Positions 63,770-64,000 of a stretch of DNA of 64,000 nucleotides are shown here, in pieces. A program made the position numbers and the translations under genes. The DNA is from Bacteroidales bacterium (GTDB lineage Bacteria; Bacteroidota; Bacteroidia; Bacteroidales; WRLA01). Every line of letters begins with the position of its first letter. Within the stretch, counting starts at the first letter, position 1. The notes beneath the pieces are model-generated. The model did not search any database. It was not told the origin of the DNA and was given only the letters and a program-made list of their open reading frames with translations. The stretch is from contig WRLA01000006.1 in assembly GCA_009777825.1 (NCBI GenBank), positions 1-64,000 of the forward strand. Reading direction: 5' to 3'.

Positions 63770-63866
63770 ATGGGATCTCTGTGTAACTTTGTGAACTCCG
63801 TGTCTCTGTGTTGAAAAAAAATATTCAGCACAGAGACACAGGGGACACAGAGGTTCACAGAGGTTC
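63770..63866. repeat. Palindromic repeat (cacagagacaca family), second copy
   Basis: A near copy of 46325-46420: ctctgtgtaactttgtgaac faces cacagaggttcacagagg around gtgttgaaaaaaaatattcagcac. It ends 1-2 bp before the stop codon of the LRR gene at the window edge. Confidence 0.75.
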
Positions 63867-63867
63867 T

Positions 63868-64000
63868 TCACCGTTCCACCTCCCATCCTTTATCCGTTGC
63901 GATGGATGTGTTGCAGGCGTCGGTGCCGGGGTTTCGCTCGATGGAGATTTTCTTCTCTGCGATGGTGTTTTGGTGCAGGGTTTTGAAGAGGTCGTTGAGC
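63868..64000 (-). CDS. Leucine-rich repeat lipoprotein, C-terminal end (partial)
   Basis: The stop is at 63868-63870 and the gene continues past the window. The visible end (LNDLFKTLHQNTIAEKKISIERNPGTDACN, then TSIATDKGWEVER) is homologous to the last 42 residues of the LRR lipoprotein at 60356-61324. A palindromic repeat lies directly after the stop. Confidence 0.75.
   Translation of the reverse strand, partial: LNDLFKTLHQNTIAEKKISIERNPGTDACNTSIATDKGWEVER

Overview
The window is a stretch of a Bacteroidales (Bacteroidota) chromosome, probably from a gut- or host-associated lineage. The grounds are: many type IX secretion (T9SS) C-terminal sorting domains; Omp28-like, DUF2851, SusC/TonB-type and Porin_10 proteins; the Bacteroidetes -7 promoter box TAnnTTTG in front of many genes; and a homologue of the secreted peptidyl-arginine deiminase of Porphyromonas. 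Most genes lie on the minus strand. No rRNA, tRNA or CRISPR array was recognised.

Layout. 0-5.3 kb: a tandem-HTH regulator and an Rpn-type nuclease (+), a secreted Asp-box T9SS protein (-), a small outer-membrane barrel (+) and a broken gene. 5.3-13.3 kb (-): DUF2851, a GT39 glycosyltransferase carrying a palindromic repeat in frame, a secreted PAD-like deiminase, an IS1182 remnant that has eaten into the end of a cobalamin adenosyltransferase gene, and DNA polymerase III delta prime. 13.3-16.1 kb: a large porin and a toxin-antitoxin pair. 16.2-18.5 kb: a diversity-generating retroelement (DGR) with reverse transcriptase, template repeat, Avd-like helper, hairpin and a damaged variable-repeat-like sequence. 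18.5-28 kb: IS110 and IS1380 scars, repeats, an M50 protease, a beta-helix lipoprotein, an AraC regulator, a bile-acid-type symporter, a BamA-like barrel, TatD and RdgB. 28-34 kb: a SpoIIE phosphatase with a radical SAM protein, a GroES-like protein, a phosphopantetheinyl transferase, a PLP lyase, a thioredoxin and gene fragments. 34-37.8 kb: a membrane/SPFH cluster with operator-like palindromes upstream. 37.8-48 kb: SmpB, GcvT, two Rpn nucleases, YidC, a TonB-dependent receptor, an rRNA methyltransferase, superoxide dismutase and an IS5-type scar. 48-55.5 kb: two Omp28-like T9SS paralogues, glutamate dehydrogenase and a GNAT enzyme. 55.5-64 kb: aspartate kinase, DNA ligase, leucine-rich and other lipoproteins, a TacT-like GNAT with a 58-residue partner, and a secreted paralogue of a protein from the SPFH cluster.

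Two themes stand out. First, the DGR at 16.2-18.2 kb is a targeted hypermutation system; its in-window target looks decayed, so an active target gene may lie elsewhere in the genome. Second, the region is full of short palindromic repeats of several families. Many sit within a few tens of bases of stop codons. Three lie inside protein-coding genes without breaking the frame (GT39, TatD, GNAT), much as Rickettsia palindromic elements do. IS elements survive only as fragments, and several of them truncate neighbouring genes.

All calls come from reading the sequence and from family knowledge; no database search was run.
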